64,000 nucleotides of DNA. Source: Methylotenera sp. (GTDB taxonomy: Bacteria; Pseudomonadota; Gammaproteobacteria; Burkholderiales; Methylophilaceae). The position numbers and the translations under genes were made by a program. Of this stretch, positions 63,960 through 64,000 are shown one piece after another. Below the pieces are notes generated by a model. It saw only the letters and a program-made list of their open reading frames with translations. It searched no databases and was not told where the DNA came from. Where the stretch lies: positions 145,379 through 209,378 of the forward strand of contig NZ_JAQSDZ010000008.1 in the NCBI RefSeq assembly GCF_029946165.1. Direction: 5' to 3'. Position 1 is the stretch's first letter. The number at the start of each line of letters is the position of its first letter.

Positions 63960-64000
63960 GCGCACCTCGCTGACAGAACAACGTAGTGAGTAGTAGTTTG

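Noticed and set aside
1..64000. tRNA genes, CRISPR arrays, intact insertion sequences, prophage
   Set aside because: Looked for in all gaps over about 100 bases; no cloverleaf, spaced direct repeats, transposase or phage genes were recognised.

Overview
The window looks like chromosome from a betaproteobacterial methylotroph, most likely family Methylophilaceae (Methylotenera/Methylophilus-like). This is an inference from three things. Several gene orders are typical of Betaproteobacteria: dsbD-tlpA-aroQ-accB-accC-prmA, argH-algZR-hemCDXY, gmk-rpoZ-spoT and rplM-rpsI-argC-bactofilin-erpA. A PqqA precursor peptide (PQQ, the methanol dehydrogenase cofactor) is encoded at 15151-15222. The DNA is moderately AT-rich. 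Most of the window is core metabolism, packed in short operons. I see no tRNA or rRNA gene, CRISPR array, prophage or intact insertion sequence.

Layout. 1-1908: left-truncated PEP carboxylase (ppc). 1965-12057: a two-armed cluster with a circularly permuted ATP-grasp protein, an alpha-E protein, four transglutaminase-fold proteins and a VOC (dioxygenase-like) protein. The control region between the arms (10008-10386) carries a consensus sigma-54 promoter facing left, a second sigma-54-type promoter facing right, and an NtrC-like site between them. 12104-15222: rubredoxin, catalase, OxyR (C199/C208 conserved) and a stand-alone pqqA. 15361-22200: lipid, shikimate and thiol-redox genes. 22287-23782: fxsA and a 2Fe-2S flavin reductase. 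23864-27858: a REP-like hairpin, a PmrA/QseB-type box, then cytochrome b561, SHP-type cytochrome, MITE-like element, diheme cytochrome, response regulator and histidine kinase. 27937-35493: HAD hydrolase, heme biosynthesis (hemC, hemD, hemX, short hemY), an AlgZ/AlgR-type pair and argH. 35516-41856: FimV-like protein, hemW, rdgB, rph, PP2C phosphatase and Ser/Thr kinase. 42072-50524: yicC, gmk, rpoZ, spoT, peroxiredoxin, recG (with an in-frame palindromic repeat), ubiC and ubiA. 50582-56555: second FimV-like protein, rplM, rpsI, argC, a small coiled-coil protein, bactofilin and erpA. 56620-58542: a metal-handling gene group. 58638-63915: gltA, anmK, an M23 peptidase and tyrS. The last 70 bases hold a strong promoter that probably drives an rRNA operon beyond the edge.

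The best candidate for an undescribed system is the ATP-grasp/alpha-E/transglutaminase/VOC cluster. Its families are known mainly from comparative genomics as probable amide- or peptide-forming enzymes. The promoter architecture suggests both arms respond together to nitrogen status, and one of the four transglutaminase-fold proteins has lost its catalytic cysteine. Second-tier observations are the recG in-frame repeat, the SHP/DHC cytochrome module with a matching regulator box, the orphan pqqA, a 24-codon reading frame ahead of katA, and the non-canonical start of hemW.
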